Source: an uncultured Bacteroidales bacterium
Lineage (GTDB): Bacteria > Bacteroidota > Bacteroidia > Bacteroidales > Muribaculaceae
Length of the DNA: 43,686 nt
Direction: 5' to 3'
NCBI GenBank assembly: GCA_949123685.1
Contig: CASBHZ010000016.1
Location: 1 to 43,686, forward strand
The notes under the pieces were generated by a model. The model searched no databases. It was given only the letters and a program-made list of their open reading frames with translations, and was not told the DNA's origin. The stretch's first letter is position 1. Every line of letters starts with the position of its first letter. The position numbers were made by a program, and so were the translations under genes. Positions 15,990 through 23,724 of the stretch are shown one piece after another.

Positions 15990-18017
15990 ATGGACGTAAA
16001 AGTCATGAACAGCGCTGCCGACAACCTTCGTGTGTTGATTGCGCAGATGGTGGAGAAATCTAAATCCGGTCATCCCGGAGGTGCCATGGGTGGCGCAGAT
16101 TTTATCAACGTATTGTATTCAAGTTTCCTTGTATACGATCCCGAGGATCCGAAGTGGTTTGCACGCGACCGTTTCTTTCTTGACCCGGGTCATATGTCTC
16201 CCATGCTCTATAGCATCCTTGCGCTGACAGGGAAATTCACGATAGAAGAGCTTCAGAATTTCCGTCAGTGGGGGAGTGTTACTCCCGGACATCCGGAAGT
16301 GGATGTGGAACGGGGAATTGAAAATACATCCGGACCGCTCGGTCAGGGTCACGTCATGGCTGTCGGTGCAGCTATTGCAGAGCGTTTCCTTGCTGCGCGT
16401 TTCGGAGAGGTTGTTGCACATAAAACCTATGCATTCATTTCCGACGGAGGCATTCAGGAGGAAATTTCTCAGGGAGCGGGCCGTATCGCCGGCAAGCTTG
16501 GGCTTAGCAACCTTATAATGTTCTATGATTCGAATAAGGTTCAGCTTTCCACTCATGTCGCAGATGTTACCAATGAGGATACTGCCGCGAAATATCGTGC
16601 ATGGAATTGGAATGTAATTGAAGTTGACGGCACGGATCCGCTTGCTGTTTCCGGTGCCCTTGCAGCCGCTCTCGAAGAGAAAGAGAAGCCTACTTTGATT
16701 ATCGGTCATACAATAATGGCTAAAGGTGCGGTTGACGCAGAAGGTAAGTCTCTTGAAGGTGCCATATCCACTCATGGGCAACCTCTGTCGGCTGCCGGTG
16801 CTGATATTGAAAAAACAGTTCTGAACCTTGGCGGTGATCCGGAGAATCCATGGATAATTCGTGATGAAGTCAAAGAACTTTATAATAAGCGAGCGTCAGA
16901 GCTTAAAGAGATTGTGGCCCGCCGTCGCCGTGAATATAATGATTGGACTGAGGCTAATCCGGAAAAGGCAAAGGAACTTCAGGATTATATTGACCTTAAA
17001 TTGCCCGCACTTCCTTGGGATTCCATCGAGCTTAAGGCTAATATGGCAAGTCGCGCTGCATCAGCTTCCGTTCTCGGTTTCCTTGCTGAGCATGTTGGCA
17101 ATATGATCGTGTCAAGTGCTGACCTTGCCAATTCTGATAAGACAGACGGTTTTTTGAAAAAGACCACGGTTCTTGACAAGAGTGATTTTTCCGGTGGATT
17201 CCTTCAGGCAGGTGTCGCTGAGTTGACTATGGCTTGTATAATCAATGGTATCGCGCTTCATGGCGGAGTGTTCGGAGCTTGTGCAACATTCTTCGTCTTC
17301 TCCGATTATATGAAGCCGGCTATCCGCATGTCTGCCCTTATGGAGCTTCCTGTAAAATTCATATATACGCACGATTCTTTCCGTGTGGGAGAGGATGGTC
17401 CCACGCATGAACCCATTGAACAGGAAGCGCAGATACGTCTGATGGAGCAGATTTCGAACTTTAGCGGCCGCCCTTCAGCGCTCGTTCTCCGTCCGGCAGA
17501 CTCTGCCGAGACTGTTGAAGCTTACAGGCTCGCCATGGAAAATGTGCATACGCCATCTATACTTATTTTCTCTCGTCAGAACCTTGAAGATCTCCCCGGT
17601 GAGAATAGGAGGGAAGAAGCTAAAAAGGCGGCAAGGGGTGGCTATGTGGTGACAGAAGCCGAGAATCCTGATGTTGTTCTTGTAGGAAATGGTAGTGACG
17701 TTGCGTTACTTGTCCATGCAGCTGAAACCTTGAAAGAGGAAGGTGTTGCGGCGCGGGTGGTTTCTGTTCCTTCAATAGGCCTGTTCAACAGCCAGGATGA
17801 GGAGTATCGTCGCAGTGTAATACCCGCAGGTGTAAAACTCTTCGGACTCACCTCCGGACTTCCCGCAACGCTATATCCCTTGCTCAATGGCGGTGAATAT
17901 AGGTTTATGGGAATGGAGCGTTTTGGTGCTTCTGCTCCCGCAAAAGTGCTTGACGAGAAATTCGGTTACACAACTGAAAATGTATTAAAAAATATTAAAC
18001 TTTTTTTAGGTAAATAG
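15990..18017 (+). CDS. tkt: Transketolase
   Basis: A full-length 675-residue TPP-dependent transketolase of the pentose phosphate pathway. Visible motifs: SKSGHPGGAMGGADF (24-38), GPLGQGHVMAVGAA in the TPP domain, DGGIQEEISQGA (the E. coli GDG position reads SDGG here), and HDSFRVGEDGPTHEPIEQ in the pyrimidine-binding domain, which carries substrate-contacting residues. It transfers two-carbon ketol units between sugar phosphates. Nothing unusual in frame or length. It follows a sugar importer and precedes the porin gene by 150 bases. Confidence 0.97.
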   Translation: MDVKVMNSAADNLRVLIAQMVEKSKSGHPGGAMGGADFINVLYSSFLVYDPEDPKWFARDRFFLDPGHMSPMLYSILALTGKFTIEELQNFRQWGSVTPGHPEVDVERGIENTSGPLGQGHVMAVGAAIAERFLAARFGEVVAHKTYAFISDGGIQEEISQGAGRIAGKLGLSNLIMFYDSNKVQLSTHVADVTNEDTAAKYRAWNWNVIEVDGTDPLAVSGALAAALEEKEKPTLIIGHTIMAKGAVDAEGKSLEGAISTHGQPLSAAGADIEKTVLNLGGDPENPWIIRDEVKELYNKRASELKEIVARRRREYNDWTEANPEKAKELQDYIDLKLPALPWDSIELKANMASRAASASVLGFLAEHVGNMIVSSADLANSDKTDGFLKKTTVLDKSDFSGGFLQAGVAELTMACIINGIALHGGVFGACATFFVFSDYMKPAIRMSALMELPVKFIYTHDSFRVGEDGPTHEPIEQEAQIRLMEQISNFSGRPSALVLRPADSAETVEAYRLAMENVHTPSILIFSRQNLEDLPGENRREEAKKAARGGYVVTEAENPDVVLVGNGSDVALLVHAAETLKEEGVAARVVSVPSIGLFNSQDEEYRRSVIPAGVKLFGLTSGLPATLYPLLNGGEYRFMGMERFGASAPAKVLDEKFGYTTENVLKNIKLFLGK

Positions 18018-18038
18018 TGTTTATATGTAAAAAAGTGC

Positions 18039-18046
18039 TAACTTTG
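18039..18046 (+). promoter_or_regulatory. -7 box for the OmpA-family gene
   Basis: TAACTTTG matches TAnnTTTG and lies 122 bases before the start at 18168, giving a long AT-rich leader typical of highly expressed porin genes. No clear upstream TTTG. Confidence 0.55.
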
Positions 18047-18167
18047 CATTTCGAATTTAACAAAGCAAATGTGAAATTTAACATTTAATGTTCATGTGTG
18101 CTTGTTTAGATTCAATATAAATACTTAATAAATAAACAATTACATAAATTGATTAATTTGTTGTTTT

Positions 18168-19361
18168 ATGAAGAAAAGTGTATTATTTACTCTCGCTGTT
18201 CTGGCTGCCGGCGCTTTCAGCGCCAATGCGCAGGAGGTGACTTATGTTGAGGACTGCTCACAGGGCTACCTTATGAACAAAGCCACTGACAACTGGTTTA
18301 TGACAGTTCAGGGTGGTTCTAACATCCTCTTTGCAAAGGATAACATTCACGCTGAGCTTAAAAACCGTTTTGGCGCTAATGCAGGTCTTTACTTCGGCAA
18401 ATGGGTAACTCCTACATTCGGTTTCCGTTTCGGTGGTCAGTATCTTATGACTAAGGGTGCTACTCAGTACTGGGGTATGTTCCGCAAACAGAACGAGCCC
18501 GCTCTCGCTAACGGTTACTATCCTGAGAAGATGCAGTCTGTAGCTCCTGAGTTTGATGTTCTCATCAACCTTACCAACTGGTGGTGTGGCTATCGTCCCG
18601 GTCGTGTTTACAATGCAGTTCTTCACGGAGGTGGTGGTGCTATGTTCACTTTCCGCCGTGCTTATGACGGTGGCGATCTCCGCTGGCGTTCAGCTAAGAG
18701 CACTCCTCTTTTCATCAACGTTGGTCTGCAGAACAATTTTGCAGTTAGCAAAAACGTTGATATCTTCCTTGATGTAGCTTATCAGCTCTTCAAAGAGGGT
18801 GGCGCTTACAATCCTCACTATGCACACGATCTTCAGCTTTCTGCCGGTCTTAACGTACATTTCGGTAAGAAAGAATGGAGCTGCCCTGTAACTGCAGTAT
18901 GTCCTACTTGGAAATATACAGATGCTGAGGGTGATGCTCTCGTGGCTCGTCTTGCACAGGCTGACGCTAAGATCGCAAGCCTTCAGAAGCAGCTCGATGA
19001 GTGTCTGAAACGTCCTGTTGAGAAAGTAAGCTGCGAAGGTCTCGCAACTGTTTACTATCCCATCAACCAGTACACACTCTCAAGCCGTGAGAAGACTATC
19101 CTCAAATCAATGGCTGAGGTCATGAAGGAGACTCCTAACCAGAAATATATCCTTACTGGTTGGGCTGACAACTACACCGGTAATGATGAGATCAACACTC
19201 GTCTCCGCAATCAGCGTGTGAATGGTGTTAAGGCTTACCTCGTTAAGTGTGGTGTTGACGAGAACCAGCTTGATGCTCGCATCGATGCTAACAACTTGAC
19301 TGACTTCGGTGCAAAGGGTGCTCCCCTGGATCGCGCTGTAACAATCAAGCTTGCTGACTAA
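18168..19361 (+). CDS. OmpA-family outer membrane protein
   Basis: A 397-residue porin-like protein. The signal peptide MKKSVLFTLAVLAAGAFSANA ends at AQ|EV around residue 22. A beta-barrel of about 230 residues has alternating aromatic/hydrophobic strands; a coiled-coil-like linker (AQADAKIASLQKQLDECLKR) follows, then an OmpA C-terminal peptidoglycan-binding domain with ILTGWADNYTGNDEINTRLRNQRV near 320-345, carrying the conserved Asp and Arg of that fold. It is likely a major outer-membrane protein anchoring the envelope to the wall. Codon usage looks strongly biased, consistent with high expression. Confidence 0.94.
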   Translation: MKKSVLFTLAVLAAGAFSANAQEVTYVEDCSQGYLMNKATDNWFMTVQGGSNILFAKDNIHAELKNRFGANAGLYFGKWVTPTFGFRFGGQYLMTKGATQYWGMFRKQNEPALANGYYPEKMQSVAPEFDVLINLTNWWCGYRPGRVYNAVLHGGGGAMFTFRRAYDGGDLRWRSAKSTPLFINVGLQNNFAVSKNVDIFLDVAYQLFKEGGAYNPHYAHDLQLSAGLNVHFGKKEWSCPVTAVCPTWKYTDAEGDALVARLAQADAKIASLQKQLDECLKRPVEKVSCEGLATVYYPINQYTLSSREKTILKSMAEVMKETPNQKYILTGWADNYTGNDEINTRLRNQRVNGVKAYLVKCGVDENQLDARIDANNLTDFGAKGAPLDRAVTIKLAD

Positions 19362-19382
19362 TATTATTCAGCTATAAAAATT

Positions 19383-19411
19383 AAGGACTCGCTTCAGCGG
19401 GTCCTTTTTTT
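19383..19411 (+). terminator. Bidirectional terminator between ompA-type gene and rluA-type gene
   Basis: AAGGACTCGCT and AGCGGGTCCTT form a 10-base stem (one G-T pair) with a TTCA loop, followed by a run of seven T on the plus strand; on the minus strand the stem is followed by TTAATTTTT, so it can also end the RluA-type transcript. Confidence 0.9.
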
Positions 19412-19457
19412 ATGCTGTCTATCTATTATTGCTTTTATCCGTTAAGTATGCTGCCTC

Positions 19458-20126
19458 TTACTCGTTGTCTAATAACTTCTGCATTTCGGGGAGTGGTGGT
19501 AGCTCCACTGATATTGGTTCTTTCGAGACAGGGTGGGTGAATTGTATTTTATGAGCTTGAAGGGAAATGCCTCCATCGGGGTTGCTTCTGCGAGCTCCAT
19601 ATTTGAGATCTCCTTTTATCGGGTTGCCATTTGATGACAGCTGGACCCTTATCTGGTGTTTGCGTCCGGTCAGTAGATTCACTTCAAGTAGTGTATATCT
19701 GTCGCCGGTAGCTATCGTTTTATAATGCAATATGGATTTCTTTGCCTCCGGATTGGACTTGTCTGATATAAAAGTCTTATTTATCCTTCCATTGGACACG
19801 AGGTGATTTTCAAGAGTTTTTTCCGGTGTGTCCGGCTTTCCCTCTATGAGTGCCCAGTATGTTTTGTGTATTTCGCCATCGCGAAGCATCTTGTTCAGGC
19901 GCTCCAGTGCTTTAGATGTTTTTGCAAACACCACTAATCCTGATACCGGGCGATCAATGCGGTGAACAACGCCGCAGAAAACATTTCCGGGTTTATTATA
20001 TTTCTCTTTCAAATATTTTTTTATCTCTTCCGAGAGGGGGGTGTCGCCGGTCTTGTCGCCTTGCACGATTTCACCCGGTTGCTTATCCACGATAATTATG
20101 TGGTTATCTTCGTATACAACTTTCAA
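19458..20126 (-). CDS. RluA-family rRNA/tRNA pseudouridine synthase (TTG start)
   Basis: A 222-residue RluA-type enzyme without an S4 domain. It has the catalytic motif HRIDRPVSGLVVFAKT with the nucleophile at D58, the HKTYWALIEG strand and the TGRKHQIRVQL segment. Family members begin MxVxYEDNHLIVVDKP, as here, but the first codon is TTG: reading upstream in frame the next stop is a TAA five codons before it, with no ATG between, so TTG is the only sensible start. Modifies uridine in 23S rRNA or tRNA; the exact target is not readable. Confidence 0.9.
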   Translation of the reverse strand: MKVVYEDNHIIIVDKQPGEIVQGDKTGDTPLSEEIKKYLKEKYNKPGNVFCGVVHRIDRPVSGLVVFAKTSKALERLNKMLRDGEIHKTYWALIEGKPDTPEKTLENHLVSNGRINKTFISDKSNPEAKKSILHYKTIATGDRYTLLEVNLLTGRKHQIRVQLSSNGNPIKGDLKYGARRSNPDGGISLQAHKIQFTHPVSKEPISVELPPLPEMQKLLDNE

Positions 20127-20158
20127 TTTTGTTGAAGTTTAGATGTTGGAGTTATTAT

Positions 20159-20189
20159 AAAAAAAAGAAAGCCGGCTTGAAAAGCCGGC
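20159..20189 (-). terminator. Terminator of the initiator tRNA transcript
   Basis: On the minus strand GCCGGCTT and AAGCCGGC form an 8-base stem with a 3-base loop, followed by TTTCTTTTTT. It lies directly after the tRNA. Confidence 0.85.
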
Positions 20190-20194
20190 GTTAG

Positions 20195-20266
<72 letters not shown>

Positions 20267-20282
20267 GTGTTATTTACGGATG

Positions 20283-20314
20283 CAAAGTTAGTGACTTTTT
20301 TTTATGTATGCAAA
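20283..20314 (-). promoter_or_regulatory. Consensus promoter of the initiator tRNA
   Basis: On the minus strand TTTG (plus CAAA at 20311-20314), 20 bases, then TAACTTTG (plus CAAAGTTA at 20283-20290). This is an exact Bacteroidota consensus with the expected spacing. Confidence 0.85.
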
Positions 20315-20427
20315 TATTTTGGGTGAAAAATTTATAAATTTATGTTAAAAGACATTGTTTTTGGACTTTTGGGCTTGTTTTGAAAAATTGGGAGGCGATT
20401 AATGAGTGAGAATTAAAGAAAATTTGT

Positions 20428-20435
20428 TAAATTTG
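20428..20435 (+). promoter_or_regulatory. -7 box ahead of the TetR gene
   Basis: TAAATTTG fits TAnnTTTG. It lies inside the possible N-terminal extension of the TetR reading frame, which supports the downstream start at 20526. Confidence 0.5.
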
Positions 20436-20525
20436 CTCAATAATCCCAACTATGTGCAATTCAGCAGTGGCTTCTTTTGTTCTAATAGATGTATTCACTG
20501 CGGAATATCTGACAAAACTATTGAG

Positions 20526-21110
20526 ATGGTAAAGAAAACGCGTGAAAAATTTATAGAGGTTGCCCGTCAACTTTTTGCTCGTAAGGGTGTGGAGAACACT
20601 ACGATGAATGATATCGCATCTGCATCCGATAAGGGAAGACGCACTATCTATACTTATTTCAAAAGCAAACGTGAGATTTTCAATGCCGTGATAGATAACG
20701 AATCGGAGCAGCTTCTGATTGGTCTTCGCGTTATTCTTGCAAAGCCGATTTCTCCTGAAGAGAAGCTTCAGGAATATGTTGGGTGCCGTCTTCAGACAAT
20801 GCGCGAGATTGTGTCGCGTAACGGATCTTTGAGGGCAGGATTCTTCAGGGATGTAAGGAAAGTGGATAGGGCGCGTGCCATTATTGCCAGAAAGGAGGCG
20901 GCTCTATTGATGGATATATTGCACGAGGGCATTGAATCAGGAGATTTTAGAATAAAGAATGTAAAGGAATGCGCATTGGTGATTGTAAATGCCATTCATG
21001 GGCTTGATGTCCCTTATATTCGTGATAGTCTCTCCCAATATGGTTTGGGCGATGAGAATATAAAGAAGGTTATTGCAGATCTTATTCTGAATGGGATTAT
21101 GGCAAGATGA
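20526..21110 (+). CDS. TetR/AcrR-family transcriptional regulator
   Basis: A 194-residue regulator from ATG 20526. The N-terminal helix-turn-helix domain reads FIEVARQLFARKGVENTTMNDIAS, then DKGRRTIYTYFKSKREIFNAV, the TetR signature (about residues 9-54); the rest is a helical ligand-binding domain without recognised motif. An in-frame GTG at 20406 would add 40 residues including several cysteines, but a -7 box lies inside that stretch, so I reject it. It sits 103 bases ahead of a FabH-like gene and fabG, so control of fatty-acid synthesis, as with other TetR members beside fab genes, is a fair inference. Confidence 0.92.
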   Translation: MVKKTREKFIEVARQLFARKGVENTTMNDIASASDKGRRTIYTYFKSKREIFNAVIDNESEQLLIGLRVILAKPISPEEKLQEYVGCRLQTMREIVSRNGSLRAGFFRDVRKVDRARAIIARKEAALLMDILHEGIESGDFRIKNVKECALVIVNAIHGLDVPYIRDSLSQYGLGDENIKKVIADLILNGIMAR

Positions 21111-21166
21111 TAAGTGATGAGTAGAGACAGTTTTCATTATAGTTATGAAAGTTTAAAACTTACCAT

Positions 21167-21208
21167 AAACTGAAAACTGAAAACTAAAAACTGAAAACTA
21201 AAAAACTA
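21167..21208 (+). repeat. Period-7 tandem array (AAACTRA) upstream of the FabH-like gene
   Basis: Five exact heptamers from 21167 to 21201: AAACTGA, AAACTGA, AAACTAA, AAACTGA, AAACTAA, then a slipped copy. It lies 6 bases before the start codon at 21214. The word is the same family as the GAAAACY heptamers near 32.7-32.9 kb. Confidence 0.85.
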
Positions 21209-21213
21209 AATAT

Positions 21214-22158
21214 ATGTATATTAACTCAATGGGCATATATGTGCCGCAAGGAAGGGTGTCTAATGAGCATTTTCTGAATGTGAACGGGCTTACATCCGAA
21301 TGGATTGAGCAACGCACCGGAATAAAGACACGCTCCAAGGTGGCTCCTGATGAAAACGTTGATACGATGGCTATTGCAGCTATTGAAGACGCTCTTAAGA
21401 ACCTTCCATATGACGTGAAGGAGGTTGGATTGATTGTCGCAGCCCATTATTGTGTTTATGACACTGTTGCCACAACTGCTCATAAGGCGCAGAGACATTT
21501 CGATATTCATGGTGCCAAGGCTGTCTATGCATCTTCCGCATGTTCTTCGTTTATCAACGGATTGGAGATTGTCGAAGGATATTTCGCTATGGGCAAGGCA
21601 GATAAGGCTCTTTTAATTTGCAGCGAGCATAATACGTATTATTCGAACGAGTCTGATCCTAAAAGCGGTCATCTTTGGGGAGATGCCGCCGTAGCATATT
21701 TTGTTTCCAAAGATAGGCAGAGTGAAAAGGACTTGAAGATACTTGACGTATACACCGAAGGGCTTGGAGATCTCGGTAAAGGTCCAGGCGGTGTTTGCTT
21801 ACGTCCTAAAGAGGATGGCATAACGATGCCCGATGGCAGAGACGTGTTCATCCATGCGTGCCGCTATATGATCCATGCGTTGAATAATTCCTTGGAGAAT
21901 GCAGGATTGAAAAGGGAAGACATATCTAAGTTTATATGCCATCAGGCGAATAAGAGGATTGTGGCTCAAGTGGCACATCAGCTCGATATGGGGATGGATC
22001 GTTTCATCAATAATATCGAAGAACTTGGAAATACCGGATCTGCATCTGCCGCCCTTGTTCTCGCGCAGAATGCGGATGATATAAAAGCCGGTGAGAAAGT
22101 TGCACTTATGGTATTTGGAGGAGGTTATTCCTGCGGATGTTTCATTGTAGAGAAATGA
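21214..22158 (+). CDS. 3-oxoacyl-ACP synthase III-like (FabH family)
   Basis: A 314-residue thiolase-fold condensing enzyme. The catalytic triad is complete: C110 (YASSACSSF), H243 (ICHQANKRI) and N273 (LGNTGSAS); the FGGGYSCGCF end is the usual Gly-rich C-terminus. It would condense an acyl-CoA starter with malonyl-ACP to begin fatty acid synthesis. Family length is about 320, so it is complete. It lies between a TetR gene and fabG, and differs in detail from a standard FabH, so a specialised starter or regulatory role is possible. Confidence 0.9.
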   Translation: MYINSMGIYVPQGRVSNEHFLNVNGLTSEWIEQRTGIKTRSKVAPDENVDTMAIAAIEDALKNLPYDVKEVGLIVAAHYCVYDTVATTAHKAQRHFDIHGAKAVYASSACSSFINGLEIVEGYFAMGKADKALLICSEHNTYYSNESDPKSGHLWGDAAVAYFVSKDRQSEKDLKILDVYTEGLGDLGKGPGGVCLRPKEDGITMPDGRDVFIHACRYMIHALNNSLENAGLKREDISKFICHQANKRIVAQVAHQLDMGMDRFINNIEELGNTGSASAALVLAQNADDIKAGEKVALMVFGGGYSCGCFIVEK

Positions 22159-22199
22159 AGCACCCATTTTTAATAGCTTCTTAATCATAATTGCATTTT

Positions 22200-22213
22200 A
22201 AATTGAAAATTGA
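22200..22213 (+). repeat. Two AAATTGA heptamers upstream of fabG
   Basis: AAATTGA at 22200-22206 and 22207-22213, followed by AA. A minimal period-7 repeat 23 bases before the fabG start. Chance is possible for a pair this short. Confidence 0.4.
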
Positions 22214-22236
22214 AACAAGTGTTAACAACCATTAAT

Positions 22237-22983
22237 ATGAAACTACTTGAAGGAAAGACAGCGATCGTAACAGGCGCTGCAAGAGGAATTGGCAAGGAGA
22301 TTGCCTTGAAGTATGCATCCGAAGGATGTAATATCGCATTCACTGACCTTGTGATTGACGAGAATGGCAAGAAAACTGAGGAAGAGATTGCCGCTTATGG
22401 TGTAAAATGCAAAGGATATGCTTCCAATGCGGCAGACTTTGCAATTACTGAGAAAACGGTGGAAGAGATTAAGGCTGACTTCGGTCGCATAGACATACTC
22501 GTTAACAATGCCGGTATAACAAAAGACGGTCTGATGTTACGCATGACAGAGCAGCAGTGGGATGCCGTGATAGCGGTTAACCTTAAGTCCGCTTTCAACT
22601 ACATTCACGCCGTGCTTCCTATAATGATGCGTCAGAAATCAGGTTCTATCATTAACATGGCATCTGTGGTGGGTGTTCATGGAAACGCAGGACAGTCTAA
22701 TTATGCTGCATCGAAGGCTGGTCTTATAGCCCTTGCGAAGAGCATTGCTCAAGAGGTTGGATCACGCGGCATCCGCGCAAACGCTATCGCTCCCGGATTT
22801 ATCGAGACTGCAATGACGGAGGCACTTCCGGCAGAGGTTCGTGAAGAATGGTGTCAGAAAATACCGTTGCGTCGTGGCGGCAAAGTGGAGGATATCGCCA
22901 ATGTTGCAACGTTCCTCGCATCCGACATGGCAGGTTATGTAACCGGCCAGGTGATTCAGGTCGATGGCGGCATGAATATGTAA
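22237..22983 (+). CDS. fabG: 3-oxoacyl-ACP reductase
   Basis: A 248-residue SDR. The NADP-binding TGAARGIG is at 12-19, NNAG at 90-93, catalytic S143 (NMASVVG), Y156 and K160 (YAASK), with the VDGGMNM end. This is the standard FabG form, reducing 3-oxoacyl-ACP in fatty acid elongation. ATG 22237 gives the canonical MKLLEGKTAIVTG start; an upstream TTG at 22210 would add nine residues. It follows the FabH-like gene by 78 bases. Confidence 0.95.
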   Translation: MKLLEGKTAIVTGAARGIGKEIALKYASEGCNIAFTDLVIDENGKKTEEEIAAYGVKCKGYASNAADFAITEKTVEEIKADFGRIDILVNNAGITKDGLMLRMTEQQWDAVIAVNLKSAFNYIHAVLPIMMRQKSGSIINMASVVGVHGNAGQSNYAASKAGLIALAKSIAQEVGSRGIRANAIAPGFIETAMTEALPAEVREEWCQKIPLRRGGKVEDIANVATFLASDMAGYVTGQVIQVDGGMNM

Positions 22984-22998
22984 TTGGAGTTCGCTTTG

Positions 22999-23682
22999 AT
23001 GAAGAAATATGCAGTGATTGTCGCCGGCGGGGATGGAAACCGCGCCGGCGGCTCTGTTCCTAAACAGTTCCAATTGTTGGGAGGAATCCCGATGTTGTGG
23101 TGGTCGGTCAGGGCATTTTACGAAGAGGATCAAGACACGAAGATTATCCTTGTCCTCCATCCCGGTTTTTTTGATGACTGGGATATCATGCATTCCGAAT
23201 TGCCGGATGAGGACAAGCGTATCAATGTGCATATTAGCTGTGGCGGACGTTCGAGACTCGAATCTGTCAGGAACGGTCTCATGTCTGTTCCTGAAGACGA
23301 AGAGGGATTGGTGGCTATTCATGATGCTGCCCGTCCTCTTGTGACTCCGGAATTGATTGCACGGGGATGGGAGGCGGCGCAAAGATATGGGGCGGCGGTT
23401 CCCATGACAGCCATGACTGATTCGATAAGGCATATTGAAGGAGAGGGAAGTGAAGCTGTCGCACGTAAAGATTATGTAAAGGTGCAGACTCCGCAGGTGT
23501 TTGATGCCGCTTTGTTGAAATCGGCATATGACCTCCCGTTGAATCCTGATATGACAGATGATGCATCGGTTGTAGAAGCTGCCGGACATAAGATTTCATT
23601 ATTCGAAGGTTCTCCATACAATATGAAGGTTACCGATCCTTTGGATATAAAGATCGCTGATCTGATATTAAGAAGCTTCTAA
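22999..23682 (+). CDS. ispD: 2-C-methyl-D-erythritol 4-phosphate cytidylyltransferase
   Basis: A 227-residue MEP-pathway enzyme that makes CDP-ME from MEP and CTP. The signature is AGGDGNRAGGSVPKQF (9-24); R15 and K22 line up with the CTP-binding residues. HDAARPLVTPELI and TDSIR follow in order. The ATG at 22999 gives the usual MKKYAVIVAGG start; a TTG at 22984 adds five residues. It lies 15 bases after fabG, so it is probably on the same transcript, and recG follows after 42 bases. Confidence 0.95.
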   Translation: MKKYAVIVAGGDGNRAGGSVPKQFQLLGGIPMLWWSVRAFYEEDQDTKIILVLHPGFFDDWDIMHSELPDEDKRINVHISCGGRSRLESVRNGLMSVPEDEEGLVAIHDAARPLVTPELIARGWEAAQRYGAAVPMTAMTDSIRHIEGEGSEAVARKDYVKVQTPQVFDAALLKSAYDLPLNPDMTDDASVVEAAGHKISLFEGSPYNMKVTDPLDIKIADLILRSF

Positions 23683-23724
23683 ACAATCCTAAATATTCAT
23701 GGGGTTGGAGAAATAAAACAGCAC

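Noticed and set aside
20406..20525. Cysteine-rich N-terminal extension of the TetR frame (GTG start, CxxxCxxC)
   Set aside because: Family start fits ATG 20526, and a -7 box at 20428-20435 lies inside the extension.
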